Shown here one piece after another: positions 42,545-51,177 of a DNA stretch of 64,000 nt. This stretch comes from Bacillota bacterium (GTDB lineage Bacteria > Bacillota > Clostridia > Oscillospirales > Oscillospiraceae), in contig JAEWKA010000002.1 in the NCBI GenBank assembly GCA_023386265.1, positions 490,698 through 554,697 of the forward strand, written 5' to 3'. Every line of letters starts with the position of its first letter. Within the stretch, counting starts at the first letter, position 1. Under the pieces are notes generated by a model, which saw only the letters and a program-made list of their open reading frames with translations, made no database searches and was not told the DNA's origin. Made by a program: the position numbers and the translations under genes.

Positions 42545-43037
42545 GGATATCAGCCCTCCCGTTGTTCGGCGGTGTTGAGGATTTCTTAACATTGGCTTTT
42601 TTTTCGTTAACCCTCATTTTATACCTGAAAACAGATTTTTGGAAGAGCTTTTTCAAAAAATCAATTAAATTTATAAGGATTTTAAACAAATAGTCAAAGG
42701 GTTTGCGCACAATGCCCATGATTTTTACGACGAGGGAGACAAGTGAGCAGAAAATTCCAAGAAAAGTCGGACTCATCAGACAAAAATAGACCACCGCTCC
42801 GACAAATGTGCAGGCGCAGATATAAACCCTAACCTCACCTTTACCGGGAGCCATTGCGAGATAAAAGAGCAGAAAAAAACCAAAGAAGCAGACTAGAGTG
42901 TCGCACAAAACAGTGCAGAAAACGCTCTTTGCCCTCAAACGCACAGCCTTGAGCGCATCGTAAAATACTCCAAATACAAGCCCTCCCGCGAAAGAGCAGA
43001 ACGCGATGATGAGCTGGGATATGACAGGCTGTTTCAA
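42381..43037 (-). CDS. yabQ: Spore cortex biosynthesis protein YabQ (with unusually long overlap)
   Basis: A 218-residue membrane protein by the frame as given. The first 120 residues hold about four membrane segments (ISQLIIAFCSFAGGLVFGVFY at the start), matching YabQ, which is needed for the spore cortex. After the membrane core comes a basic helix (FLKKLFQKSVFRYKMRVNEKK) and then a 60-residue Arg/Ser-rich tail that reads through divIC in another frame, overlapping it by 164 nt. A run of eight A (42604-42597, minus) sits just before this tail; one more A would place a TAA at 42588 and remove the overlap. So the C-terminus is doubtful. Confidence 0.85.
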   Translation of the reverse strand: MKQPVISQLIIAFCSFAGGLVFGVFYDALKAVRLRAKSVFCTVLCDTLVCFFGFFLLFYLAMAPGKGEVRVYICACTFVGAVVYFCLMSPTFLGIFCSLVSLVVKIMGIVRKPFDYLFKILINLIDFLKKLFQKSVFRYKMRVNEKKANVKKSSTPPNNGRADIHEVQTDRSHHKNRHSSNHGLRGNNLSSTEGSGVRRPSAARRAANSGRRGTSKKH

Positions 43038-43040
43038 GGC

Positions 43041-43325
43041 TTACTTGAAAAGACGCGACCAGAGATTTCCGCCGGGTGCGGTTTCCTCATAGCCAAGGTC
43101 TGTGATAAGTCCCGTAACGACGAGTTCACCCGAATCGAGACTCAATTTTTCGATGTGCAGCTCGCTGCCGCGGATTATGAGGTTCCCTTTTGAGGTCTTT
43201 GCGACAATCTGCCTGTCGTCAAAGTTTTCAACATCCAAAACGCCCGAAACGGAAAGGCGTGCCCTGTCCTCCATTATTACATTGTGCGGTTTTACCGTGA
43301 GTTTTTCCTTTTCTTCATATAACAT
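43041..43325 (-). CDS. yabP: Sporulation protein YabP
   Basis: A 94-residue YabP/YqfC-family protein. The sequence KPHNVIMEDRARLSVSGVLDVENFDD, then SKGNLIIRGSELHIEKLSLDSGELVVTG, is the family core. In B. subtilis YabP helps cortex assembly on the forespore. I chose the ATG at 43325 because GGAGG lies 8 nt upstream; an ATG 15 nt earlier overlaps that site. It precedes yabQ by 3 nt and begins the cluster. Expression in the mother cell is expected from the family, but I cannot confirm a sigma-E promoter. Confidence 0.92.
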   Translation of the reverse strand: MLYEEKEKLTVKPHNVIMEDRARLSVSGVLDVENFDDRQIVAKTSKGNLIIRGSELHIEKLSLDSGELVVTGLITDLGYEETAPGGNLWSRLFK

Positions 43326-43385
43326 AGTTTGTACCTCCATATTTATGGTGGTATATCCTATGCGCGATGGATAAGCATTATACGA

Positions 43386-44258
43386 TTAAAACGAGCTTGC
43401 GCTGTATAGCAGCCATGCCTTGTCGGCCATTGTGAGAAGTCCCTCGAGCCCCGCTCCGTAGTCGTCCTTTTCCCAGAGAAAGGCGCCCATAGCAGTATAG
43501 CTCGAATCTTCTGACCCCGAGAAAAAGGCGCTGTTTGCAGCGTCATATTTTGCCTTCTCAACGTCTTTGCCGGAGACCTTGAAGCTCTCACTTTTTAGTT
43601 CGCCGCTGTCAATGTCGTATTCGTCGTATTTATACATCAGACTTTTAAGAGTCAAAACTCCGTTATCGTTACCGAAGCGAATTAGCTCATTGTAGCTGAA
43701 ATCGGCTGCACCGTTGCCGCTGTCTACGATAAAAAATTTCTGGCCCATCTTTTTGTCCTGCATAAGACGGAAATCATCGAAACGATTTGCGTTCACGATT
43801 ACCTTGCTAAGATGGTCTCCACCGAAAGCCTCACCTACGGCGTCCATATTTGCCGAAACGCATTCAACCTTATCATCAATGATGTCAAAAAATTGAAGCC
43901 CCATCGCCGCCGAAGCCCCGGCGTCAAATATAAGCATTTCAACTCCGCCGTCCAAATCAAGGTCAATAAAGCCGATACCGGAGATACCGTTAAAGAAAGC
44001 GTCAGAAAGCTTCTGATAATTATCTGACAGGAAGCTTCGAAAAATATTGAACCGAGCGTCATTGTCGACCGCTGTGCCCTGTGTCGGGGTCGGCGCGGGC
44101 GTGGCAGTCTCTCCAGTTATGTCGGTTGGAGATGTACTCTCGGTTACCGTTGAATCTCCGGAGGGTAAGCCGGATATAGAGGAAAGACCTTCGCTCCCGC
44201 ACGAACAGAGGAGCGAAAAGACCAGTATCAATACTAAAATACAGTAAATTCTACGCAT
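43386..44258 (-). CDS. Putative lipoprotein, unrecognised
   Basis: A 290-residue secreted protein with a lipoprotein signal (MRRIYCILVLILVFSLLCSCGSE; lipobox Cys near residue 20). A Thr/Pro/Ser-rich linker to about residue 62 is followed by a compact alpha/beta domain with GISGIGFIDLDLDGGVEMLIFDAG, an Asp-rich calcium-loop-like stretch seen in several surface lipoproteins. The ATG at 44258 lies behind TGGAGG. I do not recognise a function. It lies just upstream of yabP on the same strand, but no shared role is apparent. Confidence 0.75.
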   Translation of the reverse strand: MRRIYCILVLILVFSLLCSCGSEGLSSISGLPSGDSTVTESTSPTDITGETATPAPTPTQGTAVDNDARFNIFRSFLSDNYQKLSDAFFNGISGIGFIDLDLDGGVEMLIFDAGASAAMGLQFFDIIDDKVECVSANMDAVGEAFGGDHLSKVIVNANRFDDFRLMQDKKMGQKFFIVDSGNGAADFSYNELIRFGNDNGVLTLKSLMYKYDEYDIDSGELKSESFKVSGKDVEKAKYDAANSAFFSGSEDSSYTAMGAFLWEKDDYGAGLEGLLTMADKAWLLYSASSF

Positions 44259-44441
44259 AAAGACCTCCATAGAATCCGGTTGGGACACGTCTGCTAACAG
44301 TGTTTTTTCATCATGAGAAAAGGGGGTAATCCGTATTATAGCATAGCAGTTCAGAGTGGTAAATACGAAGGCGGCATCTGTAGAATTTGTTTCGATTTTG
44401 ATTTATTTCACGGGATTTTTGTAATTTATTCGTTTTGTGTC

Positions 44442-44479
44442 GAAAAAAGTCCTGCGACGGCTTAAAGCGGTCGCAGGAC
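44442..44479 (-). terminator. Terminator of the amino acid ABC operon
   Basis: GTCCTGCGAC and GTCGCAGGAC form a 10-bp stem (arms 44449-44458 and 44470-44479). On the minus strand it is followed by six T. It lies 21 nt after the ATPase stop. Confidence 0.9.
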
Positions 44480-44500
44480 ACATTGTTCGATTGTTTTGAG

Positions 44501-45244
44501 TTAGAGAACCTTCGCGAGAAAGCTCTTCAGCCTTTCACTCTGAGGATTTTCGAAGATCGTTGCGGGGCTGTTTTCCTCGATGATTTTGCCCTCGTCCATG
44601 AAGATGACGCGTGTGCCGACTTCCTTGGCAAAGCCCATCTCATGGGTCACGACGACCATCGTCATGCCCTCGTGCGCGAGCTGCTTCATAACGTCGAGCA
44701 CTTCGCCGACCATCTCGGGATCGAGTGCGCTTGTCGGTTCGTCAAACAGCATCACATCGGGATTCATGCAAAGCGCGCGGACGATTGCGATTCTCTGCTT
44801 CTGACCGCCAGAAAGCTGGCTGGGATAGGCATTCGCCCTGTCCTCAAGTCCAACACGTTTAAGCAGTGCCATGGCCTGAGCCTCCGCTTCTGCCTTGCTC
44901 TTTTTAAGTATTCTTATGGGAGCAGCGGTCATGTTCTTCAGTACCGTCATGTGAGGGAAAAGATTAAAGTGTTGGAAGACCATGCCCATCTTCTGACGAT
45001 GGAGGTTAATGTCGGTTTTCTCGTCCGTAATATCCGTGCCGTTAAACAGGATATGCCCTTCCGTCGGTATTTCAAGCAGGTTCAGACAGCGCAGAAAAGT
45101 TGATTTTCCACTTCCGGAGGGCCCGATAACAACCACTACCTCGCCCTTGTGTATCTCAGCGGAAACACCGTCCAGAGCCTTGATTTTTTCGCCGTTGTAG
45201 TATTTTTTGAGGTTCTGCACGCTGATTAAGGTGTTATCGTTCAT
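44501..45244 (-). CDS. Polar amino acid ABC transporter, ATP-binding protein
   Basis: A 247-residue ABC ATPase of the GlnQ/HisP type. Walker A GPSGSGKS near residues 39-46, the Q-loop region [19 protein letters not shown], the signature LSGGQKQR and Walker [13 protein letters not shown] are intact, followed by the switch His in [13 protein letters not shown]. It powers uptake through the permease gene, which overlaps its start by 11 nt (45234-45244). The operon order is binding protein, permease, ATPase. Confidence 0.95.
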   Translation of the reverse strand: MNDNTLISVQNLKKYYNGEKIKALDGVSAEIHKGEVVVVIGPSGSGKSTFLRCLNLLEIPTEGHILFNGTDITDEKTDINLHRQKMGMVFQHFNLFPHMTVLKNMTAAPIRILKKSKAEAEAQAMALLKRVGLEDRANAYPSQLSGGQKQRIAIVRALCMNPDVMLFDEPTSALDPEMVGEVLDVMKQLAHEGMTMVVVTHEMGFAKEVGTRVIFMDEGKIIEENSPATIFENPQSERLKSFLAKVL

Positions 45245-45947
45245 TAGCGCGTAGCCTCCTTTCGAGCCTGCCGAAGACCCATGTTAGCAGCATGACCAAG
45301 CCAAGGTAAACCAAGGCGATTGCAAGTAAGGGCATTAAGGCTTGATAGGTCTTGCCCTGAATAAGCATTGCCACTTTTGTCAGGTCGCGCAGACCAATGA
45401 CAGTGACTATCGAAGTTTCCTTGAGCAGTGTGATAAGCTCATTACCCAAAGCGGGCAATATCATTTTTATCGCCTGAGGGATGATAATAAGCCGCATAGT
45501 GGAGGTATAGCCAAAACCCAGAGAGCGCCCGGCCTCCATTTGACCGACGTCTACCGCCATGATGCCGCCTCTGATAATTTCGGACGCATAGGCTCCGGAG
45601 TTTATTCCGAAGGCCAGCATGGCGACGCCAACCTGATTACGAGAACTCGCGAAAATTACTAAATACATTATGAGGAGCTGCACCATCATAGGCGTTCCGC
45701 GGATTACGGTGACATAGATCTTACAAATAGCATTGAGAACCTTCAGAGCAGGGTTCACCTTGCCCAGTTCTTGCTGATCGTGCGCGGAGCGGACGACAGC
45801 CACAAGAACGCCAAGAATAATGCCCAAAATTAGTGCGAGCACAGTAACCAGCAAGGTTATACCAAGACCCTTTATGTATAAGAGCCATCGGTCACCTTCT
45901 ATAAAGCTCTGATTAAATTTTTCAACAAAGCTGGCCCAGAATTCCAC
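45234..45947 (-). CDS. Polar amino acid ABC transporter, permease
   Basis: A 237-residue permease of the HisMQ/GlnP family with five or so membrane helices. The EAA loop is clear: [38 protein letters not shown]. The N-terminus has [16 protein letters not shown]. One permease gene implies a homodimer. The region between it and the upstream binding-protein gene holds a terminator-like hairpin. Confidence 0.94.
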   Translation of the reverse strand: MEFWASFVEKFNQSFIEGDRWLLYIKGLGITLLVTVLALILGIILGVLVAVVRSAHDQQELGKVNPALKVLNAICKIYVTVIRGTPMMVQLLIMYLVIFASSRNQVGVAMLAFGINSGAYASEIIRGGIMAVDVGQMEAGRSLGFGYTSTMRLIIIPQAIKMILPALGNELITLLKETSIVTVIGLRDLTKVAMLIQGKTYQALMPLLAIALVYLGLVMLLTWVFGRLERRLRANER

Positions 45948-45978
45948 TCTTTTTATTTCTCCTCTCTACTCTACGGCT

Positions 45979-46012
45979 AAAAAGAGGGGAGGCCCAAGGA
46001 CCGCCCCTCTTT
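45979..46012 (-). terminator. Intercistronic terminator between binding protein and permease genes
   Basis: An 11 of 12 bp stem (arms 45981-45992 and 46001-46012) followed on the minus strand by five T. Such leaky terminators let the binding protein be made in excess over the membrane parts. Confidence 0.75.
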
Positions 46013-46026
46013 CAGATGCGTTACGG

Positions 46027-46860
46027 TTAGACTGCTTTGATGTATTTGTCGAGTATGCTCTGAACCGTGCCGTCTGCTATAAGTTCTTTAAGAGCGGAGT
46101 TGACAGCTTCAGTGAGAGCGGTGTTGTCCTTGGAAATGCCAATTGCATAGTCCTCGGTGACGAAGGGGGTCTCAAGAATTACAAGTCCTTTGTTGGCCTT
46201 GACATATTCTTCTGCAGGCTGGCTATCGATAATGACGCAGTCCACTTTGCCTTCAACAAGTGCCTGAACGGCCATCGCACCATTGGTATAAGCGGTAACG
46301 TTTTCTTCGCCGTAACCACCGTCTTCAGCGGAGGCGGAGCAGTAGATATAACCGGTGGTGGCTTCCTGCGTTCCAATCATCTTGCCGGTCAGATCATCGG
46401 CAGACTTGATATCGGAACCTTCTTTAACGATAATGACCTGCTTGCCGGTAGCGTAAGTGTCGGTAAAGTCAATGTTTTTCTTGCGTTCGTCGGTAACGGT
46501 CATTCCAGCCATGGCAATGTCGCTCTTGCCTGTCTGAACTGCTGCAATTACGGAGCCGAAGTCCATATCGTCGACGACCAGTTCAAGTCCGAGCTTTTCC
46601 GCAATCTTTGTGGCGATCTCTACGTCGACGCCTTCATAAGTACCGTCGTCTTTCACCATTTCATACGGAGGAAAGGCGGCGTTTGTTGCCATGTGGAGCT
46701 TGCCGGTTTCAACTGTAGTAACAGTCGCGGCTGCTTCGGAGGGTTCTGCAGAGGCAGAAGGTTCTACCGAGGCGGTGGGAGCCTTAGTGCCGCAGGCACC
46801 GAGGGAAAAGAGCATTGCAAGTGCAAGAACAGCAATTATTGCTTTCTTAAAGTTTTTCAT
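46027..46860 (-). CDS. Polar amino acid ABC transporter, substrate-binding lipoprotein
   Basis: A 277-residue solute-binding lipoprotein of family 3. The lipobox LGAC has its Cys near residue 23; a Ser/Ala/Glu-rich linker follows, then the binding domain (HMATNAAFPPYEMVKDDGTYEGVDVEIATKIA, MAGMTVTDERKKNIDFT). The Arg in TDER and Asp in VDCVIIDSQPAEEY are the usual contacts with the amino acid backbone. The promoter carries an ArgR-type box, so arginine, ornithine or lysine is a plausible substrate; the protein sequence alone does not settle it. Confidence 0.93.
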   Translation of the reverse strand: MKNFKKAIIAVLALAMLFSLGACGTKAPTASVEPSASAEPSEAAATVTTVETGKLHMATNAAFPPYEMVKDDGTYEGVDVEIATKIAEKLGLELVVDDMDFGSVIAAVQTGKSDIAMAGMTVTDERKKNIDFTDTYATGKQVIIVKEGSDIKSADDLTGKMIGTQEATTGYIYCSASAEDGGYGEENVTAYTNGAMAVQALVEGKVDCVIIDSQPAEEYVKANKGLVILETPFVTEDYAIGISKDNTALTEAVNSALKELIADGTVQSILDKYIKAV

Positions 46861-46913
46861 TTAAATTCACCCCATAAAATAAATAATTATCCGGTTTGTT
46901 TTCCGTGAATATA

Positions 46914-46942
46914 ATTATATTACAAAGTGAATGATTATTCAA
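46914..46942 (-). promoter_or_regulatory. Promoter of the amino acid ABC operon
   Basis: On the minus strand TTGAAT (46942-46937), 17-nt spacer, perfect TATAAT (46919-46914), 54 nt before the binding-protein start. The ARG-box palindrome covers the -35 box. Confidence 0.75.
46928..46941. promoter_or_regulatory. ARG-box-like operator (ArgR/AhrC)
   Basis: TGAATGATTATTCA is a perfect match to the 5-bp arms TGAAT-N4-ATTCA of the ArgR/AhrC half-operator. It overlaps the -35 box, so binding would repress. A weaker second element (GCATAATTATTCGC) lies near 47034-47047, about ten helical turns upstream, which suits a hexameric repressor. ArgR itself is not in this window. Confidence 0.65.
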
Positions 46943-47055
46943 GAGTTTTTTTAATTATTTAATAATATCTGCATAATACTCAAAAATAGTGATATAAATA
47001 TGCACTATTTGTAATATTATTTCAAAGACAGGCGCATAATTATTCGCTTAATTTA

Positions 47056-48390
47056 TTATAATATCGACTTACCACCGAATTTTTCGGCAAGCTCACTGTA
47101 TTTTTTACATATTTGTAGCCGCTCATTCTCTCTTCCGCCAATTGCTTCAACGGAGATCGAGGATTCTTCAGCGAGCGGCGAGATGCGCACCTTGCACCTG
47201 CCGTCTACAAGCGTTATTCCATCCGTAAAATCAGCGCCTGCCTCCCAAAGAACGCAAGACATTTCGCGCATGAGTCTCGCCCTGTTTTCGCAGGAGATCT
47301 CACGGCAGAGTCCGGTGGCTCCCCTTCTCGCGCTGAGCTTGGATTCGGGTGCGGGGGGCGAACCTGTGCAGCCCGCGGCAATGACATCACCTGAAGCTGT
47401 CACTGTATCAGGATATAGCACGGCTCCTCGGCAAACGACAGAGCCGCTTATTACACAGGCTTCACCGATGTTACCGCCGTCAATTACGGAATTAACGACC
47501 CGCGAATAAGCTCCGACACGGCTGCCGGAATGAATGATGCTTTTTCCAATCACGGCGTCATGCCCGACAAGAGCACCGTCGCAGATGATACAGGGCGGTA
47601 TAAGACGTGCGGACGTTGGAAGTCCTCGAGGAGCATAAACTCCGGGGGACAGGGAATTTTGCTGTGCGGGACTTATTTTCAGCTTTCCTTCGAGAGCGTC
47701 AAGGCAGCAGCGAAGATAGCTCTTGCTGTTGCCGATGTCGCACCAGTAGCCCTGCATGGGAATGCCGATAATTTCAAGCCCTTTTTTCGCCATCAGGGGG
47801 AACAAATCTCGCGCAAAATCAAAGGGCGCGTCCGGAAGAATCAGGTCGAGGACCTTTGGAGAAATCATATATATCCCCGTGTTGACAAGATCCGTGACTA
47901 CCCTCTCCCAGCACGGCTTTTCGATGAAGCTGATGACTCTTCCGTTTCTGTCAGTGAGGACAGTTCCGTAAGGTAAGGGTTCGGAATGAGGATAAAGTGC
48001 CATCGTAACAAGGGCGCCGTTCCTTTTATGCTCTTCCACCAGAAAACTGAGGTCGAAATCACATGCTGCGTCGCCGCTGATAACCAAAAAATCCTCGTCT
48101 CCGACAAAGTCTTTGCAAGAGCGAACGCCCCCCGCTGTTCCGAGAGGCTTTTTCTCAACCTTATACTGCATGGAAACACCAAAGCGGCTGCCATCGCCGA
48201 AGTAACGGGTAATGCATTCGGGCTTATGTCCCAGCGTCACGCAGAGCTCTTGAAATCCGTTCAATTTCAAAAGCTCCGTCAGGTGTTCCATAAGCGGTTT
48301 TCCGAGAAGCTCGGTCATGGGCTTTGGCATCAGGTCACATATCGGCCGAAGCCTTGTTCCCTTGCCGCCCGCCATAATAATCGCTTTCAA
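47056..48390 (-). CDS. Sugar-phosphate nucleotidyltransferase with left-handed helix domain and mutase-like tail
   Basis: A 444-residue protein. The N-terminal nucleotidyltransferase domain opens MKAIIMAGGKGTRLRP and has VISGDAACDFDLSFLVEEH and PLGTAGGVRSCKDF; next comes a hexapeptide left-handed helix region (VGHDAVIGKSIIHSGSRVGAYS, about residues 275-345). The last 100 residues look like the two ends of a phosphomannomutase domain joined: RRGATGLCREIS resembles its beginning, DGITLVDGRCKVRISP and the rest its domain IV. It probably makes GDP-mannose or a similar NDP-sugar. Start is TTG 48390 behind GGGAGTGA. Confidence 0.85.
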   Translation of the reverse strand: MKAIIMAGGKGTRLRPICDLMPKPMTELLGKPLMEHLTELLKLNGFQELCVTLGHKPECITRYFGDGSRFGVSMQYKVEKKPLGTAGGVRSCKDFVGDEDFLVISGDAACDFDLSFLVEEHKRNGALVTMALYPHSEPLPYGTVLTDRNGRVISFIEKPCWERVVTDLVNTGIYMISPKVLDLILPDAPFDFARDLFPLMAKKGLEIIGIPMQGYWCDIGNSKSYLRCCLDALEGKLKISPAQQNSLSPGVYAPRGLPTSARLIPPCIICDGALVGHDAVIGKSIIHSGSRVGAYSRVVNSVIDGGNIGEACVISGSVVCRGAVLYPDTVTASGDVIAAGCTGSPPAPESKLSARRGATGLCREISCENRARLMREMSCVLWEAGADFTDGITLVDGRCKVRISPLAEESSISVEAIGGRENERLQICKKYSELAEKFGGKSIL

Positions 48391-48678
48391 AACGTCACTC
48401 CCTTTTGCTGAAAGTGAGGCGCGTCGGGTTAACTCGCCTCGCCTAAAAGTATTTCCCGCGAAAGGCGAAAATAACCTTGGAAAAAATGGCATGTACGTTT
48501 TGAAGTTTACTGTGGTTTGAAATGGATACTATTGTAATAAGTATTTGCGCAACAGACCGATTAGTATTGCAGGAAAGAAAAAACATTGATATAATAACTA
48601 ATCTACCAAAGATATTGTATCCATATCGCATGAACCAAACGGAGAGCGTCTCCGTTTGTTGAAAGGACTGGCTTCGCA
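48391..48678. other. Intergenic region before gdpP
   Basis: A 288-nt gap between divergent genes. It holds the plus-strand promoter (48567-48595) and a leader hairpin of 10 bp with a GCG loop, CAAACGGAGA (48636-48645) and TCTCCGTTTG (48649-48658), about 20 nt before the gdpP start. No conserved c-di-AMP riboswitch pattern was seen. The minus-strand promoter of the nucleotidyltransferase gene is unclear. Confidence 0.6.
48567..48595 (+). promoter_or_regulatory. Sigma-A promoter of gdpP-rplI-dnaB
   Basis: TTGCAG (48567-48572), 17-nt spacer, perfect TATAAT (48590-48595), 83 nt before gdpP. Confidence 0.75.
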
Positions 48679-50667
48679 ATGAACAAAACTCTCAGAAGAC
48701 TGCTCGAGCCGGGGACAAGACTATACTTTTTCTTTTTGGTGGTATTTGCCGGGATTGCGTTCGTTTTCAACATGAAGCTCGCTTATGCCGAAATTGCTGT
48801 CGTTGCATTGCTTTTCATCTACTCTGTCATTATAAACCGTCGCAGACGCAAGGACTTTCAGGCTTATATCGAATCCGTGACCGCAAACGTTGAGGCAGTG
48901 AAGAGTGACACTCTCGTGAATTTCCCGCTGCCGATGGTGGCGTTTCGACTTGATAATACTGCAATTGTCTGGGGCAATAGCTTTTTTTCCGACATTTTTA
49001 CGAAAAAGAAGTTCCATTTTGATACCCGCCTGAGTGACCTCGTGCCCGGATTCAAGGCAAAGTGGCTGACTGAGGGCAAGCTCCAGTATCCGGAGCTCGT
49101 CGAGGTCAGCGGCAGGCGGTACAGGATTTACGGAAACATTGTCCGCGGCGAAACCGATACGTCAAGAGATTTCATGGGTATAAGCTATTGGCTCGATGTT
49201 ACGGACTATGAAAAGACCAAGGAAGAATATGATAATTCGCGTCCGATAGTTGCGATAATACTATTTGACAATATAGATGAAATATCGAAAAATCAGCCCG
49301 AAAGAGTTAAAACTCGCCTTCAGAATGCTATTTCCGAAAAAGTTGAGAACTGGGGCTCAGATATAGGCGGTATTGTATGCCACTATGACAAGGACAGATA
49401 TATGCTGATTTTCGAGGAGCGCCATTATAAAAAGCTCGTCGAAGAAAAGTTCTCGCTTATGGACAGTGTACATGAGGTCGTTAATCCAAGCGGTATACAC
49501 GCATCTGTCAGCATCGGCATCGGACGCGACGGAGGCTCTTTCGAGGAGGACTTCAATTTCGCCGTTTTGAGTACCGAAATGGCGCTTTCGAGAGGTGGCG
49601 ACCAAACGGTCATCAAAAACCGCTTCAACTTTGAGTTTTTCGGCGGACGCGGCGCGGAGATAGAGACGCGTACGAAGGTCAAATCCCGCGTCATGGCAAG
49701 CGCGCTTTCGGAGCTTATTAAATCCTCGGGACAGATCCTTGTAATGGGGCACAAATTCGGGGACATGGACAGCGTGGGCGCCGCTGCCGGACTTTGCTGC
49801 ATCGGCAGAAAAATGGGCTGCAGAACCTATGTAGTCATTGACGAAAGCAATACGGCAGCAGAAAGTCTTTTGGAAAAGCTCCGTTCTGCAAGCGAATACA
49901 AAGACATAATCATAAGTCCGCAGGAAGCTATGATGAAAGCGGACAGGAATACTCTTCTCATAGTTGTTGACGCAAATCGTCCAGAGCAGGTAGAGGATCA
50001 GAGCCTTTTAATGAGCTGCAACAGGGTAGCGGTTATTGACCACCACAGGCGGGCGGCGAGCTATATCCAGAACGCGGCGCTGACCTTCCTTGAGCCGTAT
50101 GCGTCCTCGGTCTGTGAGCTTGTCTGTGAGCTCGTTCAGGAACTCGTCGAACAGGCCGATATCCTCAAGGTCGAGGCGGATGCGATGCTCGCGGGCATTG
50201 TCATGGACACCAAGAACTTTACGATGCGTACAGGTGAGAGAACCTTTGACGCTGCGGCTTTCCTCAAACGTGCCGGAGCAGACACTGTTGCAGTCAAAAA
50301 GATTCTTCAAAACGATATGGACGACACGGTCGCCCGCTATAAGATACTCCAGCAGGTCAAGCGCTATCGTGACAACATCGCGATAGCGGTTATTGAGGAG
50401 CCACAGGACAGGATAGTCGCAGCGCAGGCGGCGGACGAAATGCTGAATATAGTCGGCATACAGGCTTCAATCGTTTTATATCCCACCGAAAGCGGCGGAG
50501 TGATAATCTCTGCTAGATCGATTGGTGAAGTGAACGTTCAGCTTCTTCTCGAAGAGCTCGGCGGAGGCGGTAACAGATCTGCGGCCGGCGTCCAGCTTGA
50601 GGGTATTTCTCTGCGTGAGGGCGTAGAAAGGCTTTTTGAGGCAATAGATAAATATTTCAAGGAATGA
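48679..50667 (+). CDS. gdpP: Cyclic-di-AMP phosphodiesterase GdpP
   Basis: A 662-residue membrane enzyme that degrades c-di-AMP. Two membrane helices (about residues 13-55) are followed by a PAS-like domain ([20 protein letters not shown]), a degenerate GGDEF domain without the GGDEF loop (about 170-310), and the DHH/DHHA1 catalytic part: [16 protein letters not shown] near residue 358 with the HxxxDxD metal motif, [15 protein letters not shown] and [11 protein letters not shown], ending in [13 protein letters not shown]. All metal ligands are present. ATG 48679 behind GAAAGGA. The order gdpP-rplI-dnaB matches B. subtilis. Confidence 0.96.
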   Translation: MNKTLRRLLEPGTRLYFFFLVVFAGIAFVFNMKLAYAEIAVVALLFIYSVIINRRRRKDFQAYIESVTANVEAVKSDTLVNFPLPMVAFRLDNTAIVWGNSFFSDIFTKKKFHFDTRLSDLVPGFKAKWLTEGKLQYPELVEVSGRRYRIYGNIVRGETDTSRDFMGISYWLDVTDYEKTKEEYDNSRPIVAIILFDNIDEISKNQPERVKTRLQNAISEKVENWGSDIGGIVCHYDKDRYMLIFEERHYKKLVEEKFSLMDSVHEVVNPSGIHASVSIGIGRDGGSFEEDFNFAVLSTEMALSRGGDQTVIKNRFNFEFFGGRGAEIETRTKVKSRVMASALSELIKSSGQILVMGHKFGDMDSVGAAAGLCCIGRKMGCRTYVVIDESNTAAESLLEKLRSASEYKDIIISPQEAMMKADRNTLLIVVDANRPEQVEDQSLLMSCNRVAVIDHHRRAASYIQNAALTFLEPYASSVCELVCELVQELVEQADILKVEADAMLAGIVMDTKNFTMRTGERTFDAAAFLKRAGADTVAVKKILQNDMDDTVARYKILQQVKRYRDNIAIAVIEEPQDRIVAAQAADEMLNIVGIQASIVLYPTESGGVIISARSIGEVNVQLLLEELGGGGNRSAAGVQLEGISLREGVERLFEAIDKYFKE

Positions 50668-50708
50668 TCGACAAACCGATATTTAATACGAAAAGCGAGG
50701 ATAAATAC

Positions 50709-51158
50709 ATGAAAGTAATTTTTCTGACAGACGTAAAGGGGCAGGGCAAAAAAGACGAGCTCAAGGAGGTTTCGGACGGCTACGCGAGGAACTATCTGAT
50801 CCCGAGGAAGCTGGTTATGGAGGCGACGAGCGACACCCTTAACGCTATAAAGCTCAAGGAAAAAGCTAAGATCGCCCATGCGGCTAAAGAGAAGGCCCTT
50901 GCCGAGGAAAATGCGAAGAAGCTCGAGAGCCTCATTGTGAAGGTCTCCGCAAAGGCGGGAGCGGGCGGAAAGCTATTCGGTTCGGTTACATCCAAGGAAA
51001 TCAGCGAGGCGCTCCTCAAGCAGTACAACATAACGATAGATAAAAAAGATATTGTTCAAAGCGACCCTATTAAGAATTACGGTACGTATTCCGTAAAGTG
51101 CAAGCTGGGTCATGAGACAAGCGGCACCATTAACTTAATCGTGACAGAAGAAAAATAA
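50709..51158 (+). CDS. rplI: 50S ribosomal protein L9
   Basis: A 149-residue protein with two globular ends and a long connecting helix. The N-terminal domain is [18 protein letters not shown], with [17 protein letters not shown]; the helix runs to about residue 80, and the C-terminal domain has [16 protein letters not shown] chose ATG 50709 since GAGG lies 9 nt upstream; an ATG overlapping the gdpP stop gives a non-family N-terminus. It sits between gdpP and the replicative helicase. Confidence 0.96.
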   Translation: MKVIFLTDVKGQGKKDELKEVSDGYARNYLIPRKLVMEATSDTLNAIKLKEKAKIAHAAKEKALAEENAKKLESLIVKVSAKAGAGGKLFGSVTSKEISEALLKQYNITIDKKDIVQSDPIKNYGTYSVKCKLGHETSGTINLIVTEEK

Positions 51159-51177
51159 TTCTGATAAGGAATATTCT

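Noticed and set aside
48391..48678. c-di-AMP (ydaO) riboswitch before gdpP
   Set aside because: None of the conserved sequence blocks was found; only a simple hairpin is present.
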